A stretch of 64,000 bases of DNA from Cladorrhinum sp. PSN259 (lineage: Eukaryota; Ascomycota; Sordariomycetes; Sordariales; Podosporaceae): the NCBI GenBank assembly GCA_033725935.1, contig MU867078.1, forward strand, positions 62,001-126,000. The letters are read 5' to 3'. The position numbers and the translations under genes were made by a program. Shown one piece after another: positions 11,509-22,850 of this stretch (within the stretch, counting starts at the first letter, position 1; each line of letters begins with the position of its first letter). The notes beneath the pieces are model-generated. The model did not search any database. It had not been told where the DNA came from and worked only from the letters and a program-made list of their open reading frames with translations.

Positions 11509-12699
11509 ATGGCCGAAAACAGTCCGTCTGCGGTCCCAACCCATCCGGATTCAAAGTCAAGCACATCAACACCACGCATAAACACAAACATCATGTCTGC
11601 CATGTCAGAGTCACCAAGACCTCTGAATGGAGACGGTCCCGCCTCCCCTTCTCCGGGACGCCACCCATCAATCTCCCTCCAAGCTGCTGCAACCCTCAAT
11701 GCCAGTCTGCAGCGCGAATCTCCATCAAGACGTAAGAGTCACCACCCCAACGGCCTCAGTCACCTCCCCTTTTCTAACATCGAGACACAGGATCCACAGG
11801 AAGCCCGCTGTCTCCCAGTCGGAATTCACCCATCAGCGACCGTCGTCGCTCTCAGGTACAAATGAACCTTCAGATCGCCGACCCAACAGTACCAGCACCG
11901 GGCGAGATGCTTGCCGAAAATCATAACCACAACCCCGCCTTCCAGGAGCCCTTCAATCCTTCACCCCGTTTCTTTCACTCTTCTCCCCGCCTCGTTGCTA
12001 CCGGAGAGTCTCCTCACCGCCGGGCGCCGAGTCTGGGTGAGATCCACCAAGAACTCGAGAATGAGCAAGAATACCAAGTCAACCGACTTCTTGCAGAGAT
12101 CCGTCGTCTGCAGGATGAACTTGACCGCAGCAAGCGGTTCCAGGGATCGGGCGCAAGCGATGAGACAACATCAGCACCTGTCCCGATTCCGACCTCCCAC
12201 CCGTCGCAGTCTTCGGTGCCTGGCTTCAGTACGAGCTCCTCTATCCCGCGGTCTCCGGGTTTCCCCCTCCACCCGCGCAGTTCTTTCGACATGGCTCGCG
12301 CTGAATTGCGTCGCCGGTCTAGAACCCCCAGCAGAGGAGCGTCGCCTAGGTTGCGCTCTACCTCAATCAGCGGAGACAGTGGCGAGCAATGGCAGCTCGG
12401 CAGCCGCGATGAAAATGCTTTCTACCAAGCTGAGACTCAAATGCTCACTCGTGAGAATCAAATGCTCAAGAAGCGTATCAAAGAGCTCGGTAAGTCTGAC
12501 CTCCGTACTTGGTTCTCCTTGATCAACAGGGATGTTAACAAACTTGTGCCTATCAGAGCGGCAATTGACCGAGTCGAACGGCGATAATGCGGCCATCACT
12601 CACGAGCCTCCTGTTCACTCGCACCTTACCCATTCAACCTCGGTTTCTGAGGAAGACCCTGTTTCTGCGTCGAAGCCTACCGCTAGCTCCAATTTGTAA
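11509..12699 (+). CDS. Conserved fungal coiled-coil protein of unknown function
   Basis: Three exons, 11509-11731, 11791-12489 and 12557-12699, giving 354 aa. Introns of 59 and 67 bp have GTAAGA/GTAAGT donors and CAG acceptors, and the joins keep phase (SRR-STGSPLSPSRNSP and KRIKEL-ERQLTE). The N-terminal third is Ser/Pro-rich with several SP and RRxS sites, so it is probably disordered and phosphorylated. Two helical, coiled-coil-prone stretches follow: about LGEIHQELENEQEYQVNRLLAEIRR, and near the end TQMLTRENQMLKKRIKELE. I do not recognise a named family; the layout suggests a Pezizomycotina-specific scaffold. The start at 11509 (MAENSPS) is preferred. The frame is also open from 11329, so an upstream start cannot be excluded. 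Confidence 0.8.
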
Positions 12700-15240
12700 G
12701 AGGCTGGTGGTAGACTCGAATCTTGAACAGCAGTGGAATATTTTGTTTTCGTTTGCCGGCTTCATGCCGACTGGCTGATATTCCTTTTTTTCCTTTCTTT
12801 TTTCTCCCCCCTTTTGATCAAATGCGGACCGGAAGACTACTTGCGATGAAGCACCCTCTGTTCAATTACCCTCCTATGGCGTTTACTGGAGTCATTTTCA
12901 CCATACAAGATTTTTCGAGTCGCAAGATATTAAGGCTACGGATTATGGGCGGGAGATTCCCCGCGATTGTCGGAGTTTTGGTCATTCTTACTATTGCAAA
13001 CGGCGATAGTCAAAGGCGCCTCATTTCATATTTCTTAGTTACCACTGTGGAGTTTATGGTCGTCGTTTCCCGCCTCTTTATCATGAGGTGTTAGGGAATT
13101 AATAGGATTTCTTTCCATTGCGGCGTATTTGCTCGGGTTGGGAGGGGGGTTGATCATGTATGAATTAAAATTGTGAAGGACTTCATCTTGCTATCCTTCT
13201 TTTTCCTTCAGAAAGCTTGTGTTGTTTTGTTATTGTCCTGATGGAGGTACATTGCAGTGGGGTTTGTTCGGTGATCACGTTACCAGACATTGATTTGTTC
13301 CGAACTCAAAGCTTCAATGTTTCGAATGGTATTTTCTTAGTCCTTAGCATCCAACGCGCCGAGATAGGCTGGCTTCTTGTTGTATTATCAGAATATAAAT
13401 CTTGTCTAACCTTGACAGGCTTCATCGAAATTTTGAAGACCTATGGCACAGGAGACCCTTTTCATTAGTCAACTAAAGAAAAATCGGGCCATCATAGTAG
13501 GGATGGCGAGTATATATGCAGGGTGTGATCTCCATACGACCGGTTTCGAGTGTTTGTTCCTCGGTGAACATGGTTGAGGCTTTGCTTGCAGTAGAAATTA
13601 GACGATAAGGTGGTTTAGTCAGATATATACATGACACTAATGCAGGTACGAGTGTTGCTTGCGTCTTCTTTTTACACTAGGAAGTATCGGTCTAGAGCCA
13701 CACGATTTCATGAACGGTGTTTGCATCGAACGAGATGGGTCGACGGGGTGGTTTTCGTGTGACGAAGAAGCAGATATCAGGGTTGCCAGGATGAGGAGGA
13801 ACGTGGCCCGGAAACTGATAAAAAGCTTATAAATCGTGAAGAAATTATTGGGAGGATGAGCAAGTTCGGGTTACATGAGAACGAATGAAGTGGCCAAGGA
13901 TCGAATCGATTACAGTGTATTGCAGGCCGTGGTTGTGGAACATTTTAGATGTTGTGATACTTGTACGAGGGTAGGACGGGTAGATAGGTGCCTTGGATAG
14001 TGTGTTGTCTATTTTGACCACAACCAGGGGTAAAAGTTAGCGGCTGGGAAGCAAGATCTTTGGTTTCCAGATCTCAAGATGTGAGATGAGACTTGTGTAC
14101 ACTATGTATGTATGCATGAAGTAAATAAAGTGTCACGATGTTTTGAACGGAAGAAGGAGGTTGGCAAAAGGGGGCGCCATAATGCAGATGGGTTATTGCA
14201 TATGCATACAGTTACGGGGACACATGGCGGATGTCAGGCCAATTAACGCACGACAGGATGCTCTGCTTGTCGTATTTTTGCATGGGGTTTGCAGAGGTTG
14301 GGTGCAGCTGTCCGAAACTTGTTGGCATGGTTATTAGCAGGATATTTCGGTAGGGTGTTTCGCATTGGCGAGCCCCTACTCCACGATCGTCGGGAGTTGC
14401 TTTTTCAAGGCTGATGATGGGTGAACGTCTCAGCCCAGAAGCCATAATCCACAAAGCGGAGCGGACGCGTCCGGCAGAAGTTTCGATATGGAGCCTCTTT
14501 CATCATGCATTTTGTTTCGAGTCCCGATCTGGTTTTACTGACCATGTGTGGTGATGATGCGTTGGAGACAGGTCGGGACGGCTTGCTTAAATATGTTTGT
14601 GTTTGGAGTGTCTGCGGCGCGGTAGAGAGACATTGTTTTCTTTTTCACTCGGACACACAAAGAAAAGGGAAAAAGAAAACTCAATTCACCTCACCCAAAC
14701 TTTCCATCAGGTGGATCCCTGCCAACCGGAGAGTTTGGTTCGGAACCGCCCACCCCTAAATTGGACCAGCGTCATGGGATGGGATTGCCCCGCGGATTGA
14801 TCTCCAATTCGACCATCCAACAGGGCGACCGGGGGGTTTCTTCCCTGTTCTCTGGACTCGACGAAACCTCACAATTTTGTTTCTCTCCCATTTTTAGTGT
14901 CACTCATCTTACCCGTCACCACTCGTCACGCATATCTTACCTGCATATTCAGAACAAGAAAAAAGAGAGAAACAAAATGTCATCCGTATAGGGCCAAGGT
15001 GTTGGGTTGTTTCTCTGGTGTCTCTGGTCGGGTTCGAGCGAACGAAGCAATGCCTTCTAAGCGATGCAAACTCTGTTTCTCATCTGTCCAAGTAAGCGCC
15101 CAGTTTCACGGCTCCGAGAGCTGCTTGTCTTGAATTTGCATCCCGTGCCCAAACGAGAAGCCGCGCCCAAGCGTGGAAGTACCAAGAGATGTCACCATGA
15201 GAGACGAGAGACGCCCTCTTGCCTGGCCGTGTTTGTTTTC

Positions 15241-15259
15241 CACGTGTAATTTATATAAG
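15241..15259 (+). promoter_or_regulatory. E-box followed by TATA box, likely core promoter of the PH-domain gene
   Basis: CACGTG at 15241-15246 is followed by TATATAAG at 15252-15259. No ATG occurs from here to the uORF start at 15778, which agrees with a transcript starting shortly downstream of the TATA box. Confidence 0.55.
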
Positions 15260-15777
15260 GACTTTGCACCTCTCCGCAACGGCCCTCGCCGGGCCCTGTC
15301 CGTCGTCTCTTTCCCCTCCCCCTCCTTCTCGCTCCTCCGTGGGTTCCCACATCTCCTCGCATCTTGCGACGGATCCTCTACCACCCCCTTCAGGTTCCAT
15401 TACCTTACCCGGACCTACTTCCATACCACCCGGACCTACAAGTACGGATACCTTGGCTATTAAACCCCCGCCCCATCATCACCACAACCACCAATACCCT
15501 GACGTACCAGGAATATTCGGTAAAGCTGTCGTTATAATTGCCTATTTTCGACACTGACCACTCCCATTGCAACAATCCGGGACCAGCCTGCTTCCCCGAA
15601 CTTGGACGCGCCTACCACTCTGCTTCCCTGCTTACCTTACTCAAGCTCACGCGTCTGCATTGTTTGATTGTGTTGTCGATTTCTACTTCCAAGCCCTTTT
15701 CGAGTTTTGTTTTGTTTTGTTTAGCGACTTTTTCGGCTTCACCTCCAACAACCCCCCCCTCTTTTGCACCGTCATCC

Positions 15778-15843
15778 ATGCCTGGGCAACAAGATATAAA
15801 AATAAACAGCCAGATCAGCACTGTATACTTGCCACTGCTGTGA
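15778..15843 (+). promoter_or_regulatory. Upstream ORF of 21 codons in the PH gene leader
   Basis: The only ATG between the TATA box and the main start opens a 21-codon frame that stops with TGA at 15841-15843. The main ATG follows at 15856, 12 nt after that stop. Such a close stop would make reinitiation inefficient, so the uORF may lower translation. Confidence 0.5.
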
Positions 15844-15855
15844 TCGCCTTTTCCA

Positions 15856-18180
15856 ATGGGCCACAGAAGGTCCATGTCCGCACCGCAGGACCTGGCCTCT
15901 GCTGCGGCCGGGTTAGAGCCATTACACAGTCAGAGTTCAAATTCGAAAAGATTACGACCACCTGCCCTGAATCTTGGAAGCGACGAGGCTGAGAAAGTGC
16001 CGCTACGTACTGATGACAAGCTGCACAGACGAGAATCGAGACTCGGATTGAGGAACATCTTCAGCCGGAACAAGGGAGGGTCCGATGGAGAAAAGACACC
16101 AATCACTCCGAACAGACCCGGAGGCTTGCGAGCTTCAATAGCTGCCGGAGTCAGCAACTGGCCCTACGGATTGGGGTCGGCAGCCAGTCAACGATCCGAG
16201 AGTACGCTCCCCTCGCTGAAGCACAAAAAGTCAGCAAGCGCTGTCCGTGGACAAACGGCTTCTGATAGCCTGGCAAACTGGAGCCCACCACCATTCTTCC
16301 AGGCATACCCTCAGGCGATAAAGCACGCACATCTTCCGGCCTGCACGGCCTCCCCCGATTCCGTTCTGCGACTCAACCACAAAAGCCAACTGTCATTCGG
16401 CGGGCTGAACCTAGGCTCCCCGTCGGTAGAGAACTTCGATGAGGTTACCGGCGATCAGGGCGAGAAACCAAAGAGGAGGCACCATCGCAGGAACATTTCT
16501 GGCGTCTCGACCAAGCTAGAATGGACGTCAAAAGTTTTCATCCTTGTAACGGCAGGGTTTCTGCTTCAGTATTCTGGAGAAGGAACCTACGACCGATTAC
16601 CTGAAAAAATCCTGCACCTAGGCAAGGATTCGGCAGCATTCGCTAGCGATGCTATCCCTGGGCGCCATTGGGTGTTGCAGGTATCGTCGGTAGCAGATCC
16701 CGAGCGTGCCGGTAACTCCCAGTCATCATCTCTCCTCTCAAGACTTCCGTTCCGTGGTCAGGAGCGGAGGTACTCTTCGAATTTCTTGATGGTCTTTGAA
16801 AGCGCAGAGCAGATGGAGGGTTGGATTGCTACTTTACGACGGGAGATCGAGACCCTCGGCGGGAGAAAGGTCCTTTCAGAAACTGGCAAGCCCAAGACGG
16901 ATGACGACGATATGCACCTGAGGAGCCAGACCAGCCAAAGAACGTTGGTTGTAAAAGATCCCAAGAGGCTCTCCCAGATCATGTCGCCTGATCTGGTATG
17001 GGATCGCCCGGATATTCAGCTCGATCCCGCGGACGAAGAAAGGTGCCGGGAGCAGTCTTTCGACGATACGTCAACGGCAAGTGTAATATCGCACGACGGT
17101 AGACAACTAGATGCTTTGAGAGACAGCACCAATAGGTTCTCTTACATTTCGTCGGGTCAAAGGACGATGGTTACCTCGGCCGGCTCGTCCCCAGCATGTT
17201 CGCCAATTCGCGATTCGTTTGCTGAGCACGACTTGCGAATGCCGGATCTCTCACAACTAGACGAGCATTTGCAGCCAAAGTTGAGGCCCAACGCTGCGGC
17301 TATCAATGACAGGAGACAGTCGCTTCAGACGACGAACCACATGCTTGAGTTGCAGCTTACTTCAGCACAATCTCATCGACCACGGTCAACCCTGTCAAAC
17401 AGTGGCCAGCCCGAGATGCCGTTGTCTCCTGCGTCGCATATACCGATGAACTTCAGTGTTTCACATCCTGTGCCGCCTACGCGGCTGAGTTCGCGAAGAC
17501 TACCTCCGTCTGCGCTTTCCATCAACGCTCGGCCATTGTCGCTTGTCATTGACCAGCCATCGCCGCTCTCTTCCCCTCCAATAAGCCCCCCAAGGACCGG
17601 GAGTGACAGTATTGGCAGCGCTTTGTCGAGTACGCCAGGGACGCAATCCGCGTGTCCACCAGCAAAGCAAGATGCTTGCGAGGACGAGGAGGAGCTCTCA
17701 TCGAGTTTCAGATCGGCCGGTGTTCCTCCTCCCCGCCCACGAAGACCCTCTGAATGCTCAGATCAGTTCGATGAAGAAGATATCAATTCACCAGGCAAAC
17801 CTTCGTTTCTCAGCCCATATGCCCGCTCAATGTCATCTTTGGGAAGATATGGAGGGAGTCGACAATCTACTTCGTCAATCACAGCTTCGCAGAATGCCCG
17901 TGCCAGACGGTCAAGTTTTTCCTCACAGCCCTCAACTTCACCTCCACTTTTGAGTCCCTTCGATCTACCTCGGAGACCATGGAGTCCCTCCCTCAAATCG
18001 GTTGCTAGATCTTCACAGCACCTAAGGCTGGACTCAACCCTCTCAAAGGCTCTGTTGGAACGACGAAGCATGTCGCAACTTGCTGAGGGGCCGCCCCCGG
18101 CACCGCCGCCAACGAAAGCCCTCCCTCCAATTCCCCAACAGAAGAGGAATAGCGGCGCTCCGCCACCGGGCTTTATTTGA
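15856..18180 (+). CDS. PH-domain protein with disordered Ser/Pro-rich tails
   Basis: A single exon of 774 codons. Residues about 218-333 form a pleckstrin-homology-like domain. It starts at LEWTSKVFILVTAGFLLQYSG, has the mid-domain strand HWVLQVSS, a loop insertion, and ends with the usual C-terminal helix FESAEQMEGWIATLRREIE with its conserved Trp. The rest is low complexity: a basic N-terminus (RRSMSAP, KRRHHRR just before the PH domain) and a long Ser/Pro-rich C-terminus ending in polyproline runs (PPPAPPPTKALPPIP) that could bind SH3 or WW domains. The PH domain implies binding to membrane phosphoinositides, perhaps at the cell cortex, but this is inference. The gene has its own TATA promoter and a long leader with one uORF. 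Confidence 0.85.
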   Translation: MGHRRSMSAPQDLASAAAGLEPLHSQSSNSKRLRPPALNLGSDEAEKVPLRTDDKLHRRESRLGLRNIFSRNKGGSDGEKTPITPNRPGGLRASIAAGVSNWPYGLGSAASQRSESTLPSLKHKKSASAVRGQTASDSLANWSPPPFFQAYPQAIKHAHLPACTASPDSVLRLNHKSQLSFGGLNLGSPSVENFDEVTGDQGEKPKRRHHRRNISGVSTKLEWTSKVFILVTAGFLLQYSGEGTYDRLPEKILHLGKDSAAFASDAIPGRHWVLQVSSVADPERAGNSQSSSLLSRLPFRGQERRYSSNFLMVFESAEQMEGWIATLRREIETLGGRKVLSETGKPKTDDDDMHLRSQTSQRTLVVKDPKRLSQIMSPDLVWDRPDIQLDPADEERCREQSFDDTSTASVISHDGRQLDALRDSTNRFSYISSGQRTMVTSAGSSPACSPIRDSFAEHDLRMPDLSQLDEHLQPKLRPNAAAINDRRQSLQTTNHMLELQLTSAQSHRPRSTLSNSGQPEMPLSPASHIPMNFSVSHPVPPTRLSSRRLPPSALSINARPLSLVIDQPSPLSSPPISPPRTGSDSIGSALSSTPGTQSACPPAKQDACEDEEELSSSFRSAGVPPPRPRRPSECSDQFDEEDINSPGKPSFLSPYARSMSSLGRYGGSRQSTSSITASQNARARRSSFSSQPSTSPPLLSPFDLPRRPWSPSLKSVARSSQHLRLDSTLSKALLERRSMSQLAEGPPPAPPPTKALPPIPQQKRNSGAPPPGFI

Positions 18181-19062
18181 AAACATTTAACAAATCATGG
18201 CCATAGAGTATTAATATTCTTAGACGCAGTTGACCTGCATCGAGACAGGTATGATCCTCGTCTCTTACTTGTTTGGGTTGGGCGTTGCTGTATCATTATA
18301 TATATGTATATGAAAACTCGGGAAGGGGCAGGTATGGAAAGATATACTATAAATGGTGAGAAATGTTCAATGATGGAAATGGATGGATATACTATACCCA
18401 CAACAAACAACGAAGTCAACGACGACAACATTTTTCTTTTCATAGTTTTAAATGATACCTTGTATTATACAAGGATATGGTAGCGGGATAAAATGCATTT
18501 GGAAAATTAATTCTTTGTTTATTTCCCTTCTATTGTTACCTTGCACTTCATATTGATGGTTTGTTGCTGTCATGTTGTATTGACAATTGATGGGCAGCTG
18601 CCAGGGTTGGGTATAAAGGAGTTGAAGGGTTGACTCGAAGTTGTGGGCTGCAACGCTGTTGGGAAGCGCTTGATAAGCCAGGAAACGATATCTAATTTTC
18701 CAAGACTAGTAAAGACTCAATCCAAAGTGTCGCGACCTGTACTTCGCTGCAGCGACTGCAGTATAATTAGCTTTAAGTTTGCTTGACCTTTCTGCAAAAG
18801 GGTTTTTTTTTTTTTTTTTTTTTTTGGAGGGGTGATTTTTTATCTTGCTCTCCCGCCAGGCCACCCGCAATTTTCGCCCCACACTTGGAATATCCAAAAA
18901 TTCGTGAAGCGACAGCAGCTCAGCCAAAACCCCACCAAAAGTTCGACGACAAAGCAACAGGACACACCGGCGTCATTCTCGGAACCTTGTTGCCTTTTAA
19001 ACACCAGTTTTACATCGTCGATTTTTCTTCAGATACATCCCATCAGATCACAGATAGCAAAG
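18181..19062. other. Intergenic region, promoter of eIF3g
   Basis: AT-rich 3' flank of the PH gene, then the eIF3g promoter with a 23-nt T run. No gene seen. Confidence 0.5.
18803..18825 (+). repeat. Poly(T) tract of 23 nt in the eIF3g promoter
   Basis: An uninterrupted run of 23 T lies about 240 bp upstream of the eIF3g ATG. Poly(dA:dT) tracts of this length typically exclude nucleosomes at constitutive fungal promoters. Confidence 0.8.
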
Positions 19063-20123
19063 ATGGCTGCTCAAGCAAAGTAAGCTTCCTCTTCCCTTCC
19101 CTATACCCTCCTCGCCCCCCTTCTACGACTGTGCGTCGTCTAACCTCTCTCTTCTCCTTAAAGGCACGACTGGGCGGACGACGACGACCTCGAGGAGATC
19201 TCCACCGACCTCCCGCCCCCTCAAAAGATTCAGAATAAGGACGGCACCACCACCATCATCGAGTACCGCTACAACGACGAGGGCCAAAAAGTGAAGACCA
19301 CCCGCCGCATCCGCTACATTACCCACCGCGAGGTCGTCAACCCCCGCGTCGCCGAGCGCAAGTCATGGGCCAAGTTTGGTCAGTCCGCCAAGGATGCCCC
19401 CGGCCCGGCGCACGATACCACCACCGTCGGCGAGAACATCATCTTTAAGCCCTCGATGAACTGGCGCAAGGATGCGCGCGACGAGTCCAAGGATCCTAAC
19501 GCCCAGGCTATGAAGGACAAGCTCAAGGACAAGAAGGTCAAGTGCAGAATCTGTAACGGAGAGCATTTCACCGCGAGGTGCCCGTACAAGGATACCATGG
19601 CGCCTATTGGAGAGGCTGCCGCTGGTGCCGATGTTGCTGCTGGTATGGGCGATGAGGCTGCCGCCGCTGCTGCTGCTGGTGCGGCTGGTGCGGGCAAGAA
19701 GGGATCGTACGTGCCCCCTGCGTTGCGTGGGGCTGGCGCTGGTGGTGCTGGTGCGGGCGCGGGCGAGAGGATGGGTGGCAAGTATGGCGAGAGGGATGAT
19801 TTGGCCACGCTTAGGGTTACGAACGTGAGTTGTTATTCAGAAGTCGAAAGGCATGAAAGGCATGAAAGGAGTGGTGTGCTGATTATGATGACCTATAGGT
19901 GTCCGAGATGGCCGAGGAGAACGAGCTTCGCGATATGTTCGAGCGGTTCGGCCGTGTCACCCGCGTCTTCCTGGCCAAGGACCGCGATACCGGCATGGCC
20001 AAGGGCTTCGCGTTCATTAGTTTTGCGGACCGTGGAGACGCTGTCAAGGCTTGCGAGAAGATGGACGGTTTCGGTTTCAGGCACTTGATTCTCAGAGTCG
20101 AGTTTGCGAAGAAGGCTCAGTAA
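19063..20123 (+). CDS. TIF35: Translation initiation factor eIF3 subunit G
   Basis: Three exons, 19063-19079, 19164-19824 and 19899-20123, giving 300 aa. The short first exon encodes MAAQAK, joined to HDWADDDDLEE, the standard eIF3g opening. The N-terminal domain (eIF3i-binding region) contains EYRYNDEGQKVKTTRRIR. A CCHC zinc knuckle follows (C133, C136, H140, C145), then an Ala/Gly-rich linker (residues about 160-205) and a C-terminal RRM (about 220-298) with RNP1 KGFAFISF. The subunit binds eIF3i and helps scanning and reinitiation on the 40S ribosome. Length and layout match yeast Tif35 and its relatives. The second intron separates linker and RRM and keeps phase 0. The promoter holds a 23-nt T run. 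Confidence 0.97.
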
Positions 20124-21279
20124 ATATTCTTTCATTGCTGGTTTGATGGAGGTTTCGTAGATTGGGTCATTTCTTGGGTTGGGAATTGTGTGGCAAAAAT
20201 GGATCAAGTTTCTGAGTGGTTCTTCAAAAACTGTGCATCGCAATTTTGTTTTGGCTTCGGAGAAGCTGACGTTTTGTGCATTGCGGCTGGATTCAGCGGG
20301 TTTGTTTATATCTCGGTGAAGACAGCATCGTCAATAAGTAATGGACTGGTGGTAAGTGTTGGCGGTTCAAGTTTCGGCGATCTCCTTCATTTGTGATATT
20401 TTCAGCAGAGTCTTTGTGGTTTGTTGACGGATATCATCTTGATCCTGACGGTATGTTTCTGCGTTGCTCACACAATACATGTGCTGCTAATTTTTGCATC
20501 AACGGCAAGCAGTGTTTTCTGTCACTACATGTTCAAAAAACATCTCACTTTATCGCCTGTTTGGTCCCTCAAGATATAGTTGAACAGTAGAGCACTGGTC
20601 ATCTATTTTATTTGTGCTCTATCGATTTCACTTCACGAACGCAGCGACGGATCCGCTCATTAGATCTCATCCTTGATAAAACAGAAGTCACTTTTCATTC
20701 TATATATACGTTGCAGTTCTAAGCAATTATATAATTTCAAAACCCCCAGCTTACTCGACCCGAACAAAACGACAAATATGAACTGGCCGACTTTGATCAA
20801 GGGTCGTCATCTCCAAAGCAGAAGTCCCAGCCAGATACCCGTTCATAAAACCATCACATTACCGCCTCCATTCATGGACAAATTAAAGCTGACTGTCCTG
20901 ATGACCCTCTCTCTATCCTCATCATGCTTATGCTTTTTTCTGGCCATGTTCTCGTAAGGTCTCGTAGTCAAGTCGTCATTAAGGGGGTATGGGTGTCGAG
21001 GAAATTGCTGAAAAAGAAAAACTCGAAAAGGAAATGTAGTGAGCGTAGATGTCTAGGTATCAGGTCCCTAGGGAAGTTGCTGAAATCGAAAATAGAAAGA
21101 AATGTTCAGAGAATGTGTCGACCAGTTCTAGTAGCCGTAAGTTGTTGTCATGTGGTGTTGCTGTGCCAGGAACCAACTCGCTCCCCCTTTCCTTCGTAAA
21201 TCCTCCACCATTACCACCACCACCTCCCATTTTATCACCCATGCTACCCCTATCCTATACGCCTCAACCTCAGACAACT
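20124..21279. other. Intergenic region between convergent genes, no gene seen
   Basis: 1.16 kb between the 3' ends of eIF3g and the small minus-strand gene. Short frames only. A TATATATA-like stretch near 20700 has no obvious gene attached. Confidence 0.45.
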
Positions 21280-22025
21280 TTAGCGCCGGCCCTTCCCCTT
21301 CCCACCTTTCTTAGCCTCACTCACTCCCTTCTCCTCCCTTACCACAGTGACCTCCTCCCTCTCAATATCACTACCAGCATCCCCGTCCTCACTCTCACTA
21401 TCACTCTCCCTATCACCAGCCCTATCCCTCCTCTCCCTAGCCCTCTGCTTTTGCTCTTCCTCCCTCTCTTCCCTTTCAACCCTCCTCAACTCCTCATCCA
21501 ACCTCCGTCTCTTCTCGAGCACCTTCTCTCTCTTCTTCTCTTCCTTCTTTTGTTTCCTGCCCTCAAGTTTCTCACTGACCAGATACGGAATACTCTTGAT
21601 TACTCCTCCGAGGAGCGAGATGCCGGAAGAGAAGTGGACCCTTGCGAGCTTGAAGTGGTGCTTGCACTCGGAGTAGTTGGCGCGGGCCGTTGCGGCGCGT
21701 TTTTTAGCGCGGTAGGTGCGTTCCTTGCGAGAGGCCGCTTTGAGGTTTTCTGAGGCTCTGAGGCGGTCTTTTATTTCACTGTTAGTTTATTTGTTTCTTG
21801 GTGTTGTATAGGATGGGTCTTACCAAGCTGGAGGGCCGTCAAGGTTCCAGAGGTTCCTGGACGGGGAGGAGTGGAAGAGGAAGTAGGCTCATCGCCGCCG
21901 ATGTTGACCTCTGCTGAGGTGGGCGAAGGAGGGACAGGTTGTGGGAGAGGTTTCTCTTTGGAGGACGGGGAGGGGACTGTCTTGATGGGCGCTGGGGGGC
22001 GGGCCATGCTGGTTCTGCTGAACAT
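21280..22025 (-). CDS. Small unknown protein with Pro/Ser-rich head and charged coiled-coil tail
   Basis: Two exons on the minus strand, 22025-21824 and 21767-21280, giving 229 aa. The donor is GTAAGA and the acceptor an AAAAG site; the total length is an exact multiple of three. The N-terminus is Pro/Ser-rich (ARPPAPIKTVPSPSS). A conserved-looking central segment reads NYSECKHHFKLARVHFSSGISLLGG, and the tail is a highly charged Arg/Glu helix (RRVEREEREEEQKQRARERRDR) ending KKGGKGKGRR. I do not recognise a family. An internal Met at 22007 (MARPPAP) is an alternative start. The acceptor is the weakest point, because the nearer CAG would give an immediate in-frame stop. The protein could be nuclear or nucleolar from its basic end, but that is a guess. 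Confidence 0.65.
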
Positions 22026-22608
22026 GGGGAATGGTTGATTATGGTATTAGGTTATTTTAAGATGTGTAATAAATTAGAGACTGGACGCCACGATAAGAGG
22101 CTTTGGGAATGTTATTATGATTTGTCAAAGATCTTGGATGAGACACAGTACATTCTACATGGCTGCTATGGGATGTACGCTGATTTATACGGACCTCGCA
22201 CCCACAACTTCTTCCTCTTCCATTTTTAGATCACGTCAAGAGATTAGGGGGGGTGACTCCTTCAATCGTTCGAGAAGAATGCTACATTAAACGCGTGCCT
22301 CACACAATACCCAAAGGCACTTACATGCGCGGGGTTGCAAGCACATCCGTCAAGTTTATGCGTTCTTCAGGCCACCCCTGAAAAGCATGGATCATGAACA
22401 TCGTCGTCGTGAAGATGGCAGTTGCCGGGCAGCTGCCGCCGGTTGGTGGGTGAGGGGACTTTTGCGTAAGGCATGAGAATCCAATCAAATCAATGGGACA
22501 TCGCAGCCTTCGGGAGTTGCATTGGGCGGAACTAGGGATGGAGTGGTTCGGATAAAGCCCGAAGTTTTCCTTGGTTGTTCAAGATTTCTGTTGGGGTTGG
22601 ACAAGGCA

Positions 22609-22637
22609 CACACACACACACACCACACACACACAAA
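22609..22637 (+). repeat. CA microsatellite
   Basis: A run of CA dinucleotides with one interruption (CACACC) in an intergenic region. Expected to be length-polymorphic. Confidence 0.85.
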
Positions 22638-22810
22638 GGAGCACGGTGCCTGGAAATCATAAGTTGTGCAACACACCACCCGCATAATTGTGGCGGGATG
22701 GATGATGGGGATGGATGCCGCACGCCACAACACACCACCACACAAATACCGAATTCCCGGCACCCCGGATTGGATGGAACCCAAAAGTGATCCCCAGAAA
22801 CCGTTGGAAA

Positions 22811-22850
22811 GCAACTGAGAATGTAACGAAGCAACTGAGAATGTAACGAA
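22811..22850 (+). repeat. Perfect 20-bp tandem duplication
   Basis: The unit GCAACTGAGAATGTAACGAA occurs twice in immediate succession, followed by a third partial copy (GCAA). Confidence 0.9.

Larger units (their letters stand above)
12700..15855. other. 3.1 kb gene-free stretch: 3' flank, unexplained centre, promoter and leader of the PH gene
   Basis: No open frame with protein-like composition was found on either strand. The first part is the probable 3' UTR of the coiled-coil gene. The last 600 bp form a promoter (E-box and TATA at 15241-15259) and a pyrimidine-rich leader. The middle, about 13.5-14.9 kb, has no feature I can name. A non-coding transcript is possible but not shown. Confidence 0.45.

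Noticed and set aside
12723..13094. 123-codon plus-strand frame after the coiled-coil gene
   Set aside because: Hydrophobic, biased translation in a probable 3' UTR, with no splice partner or domain.
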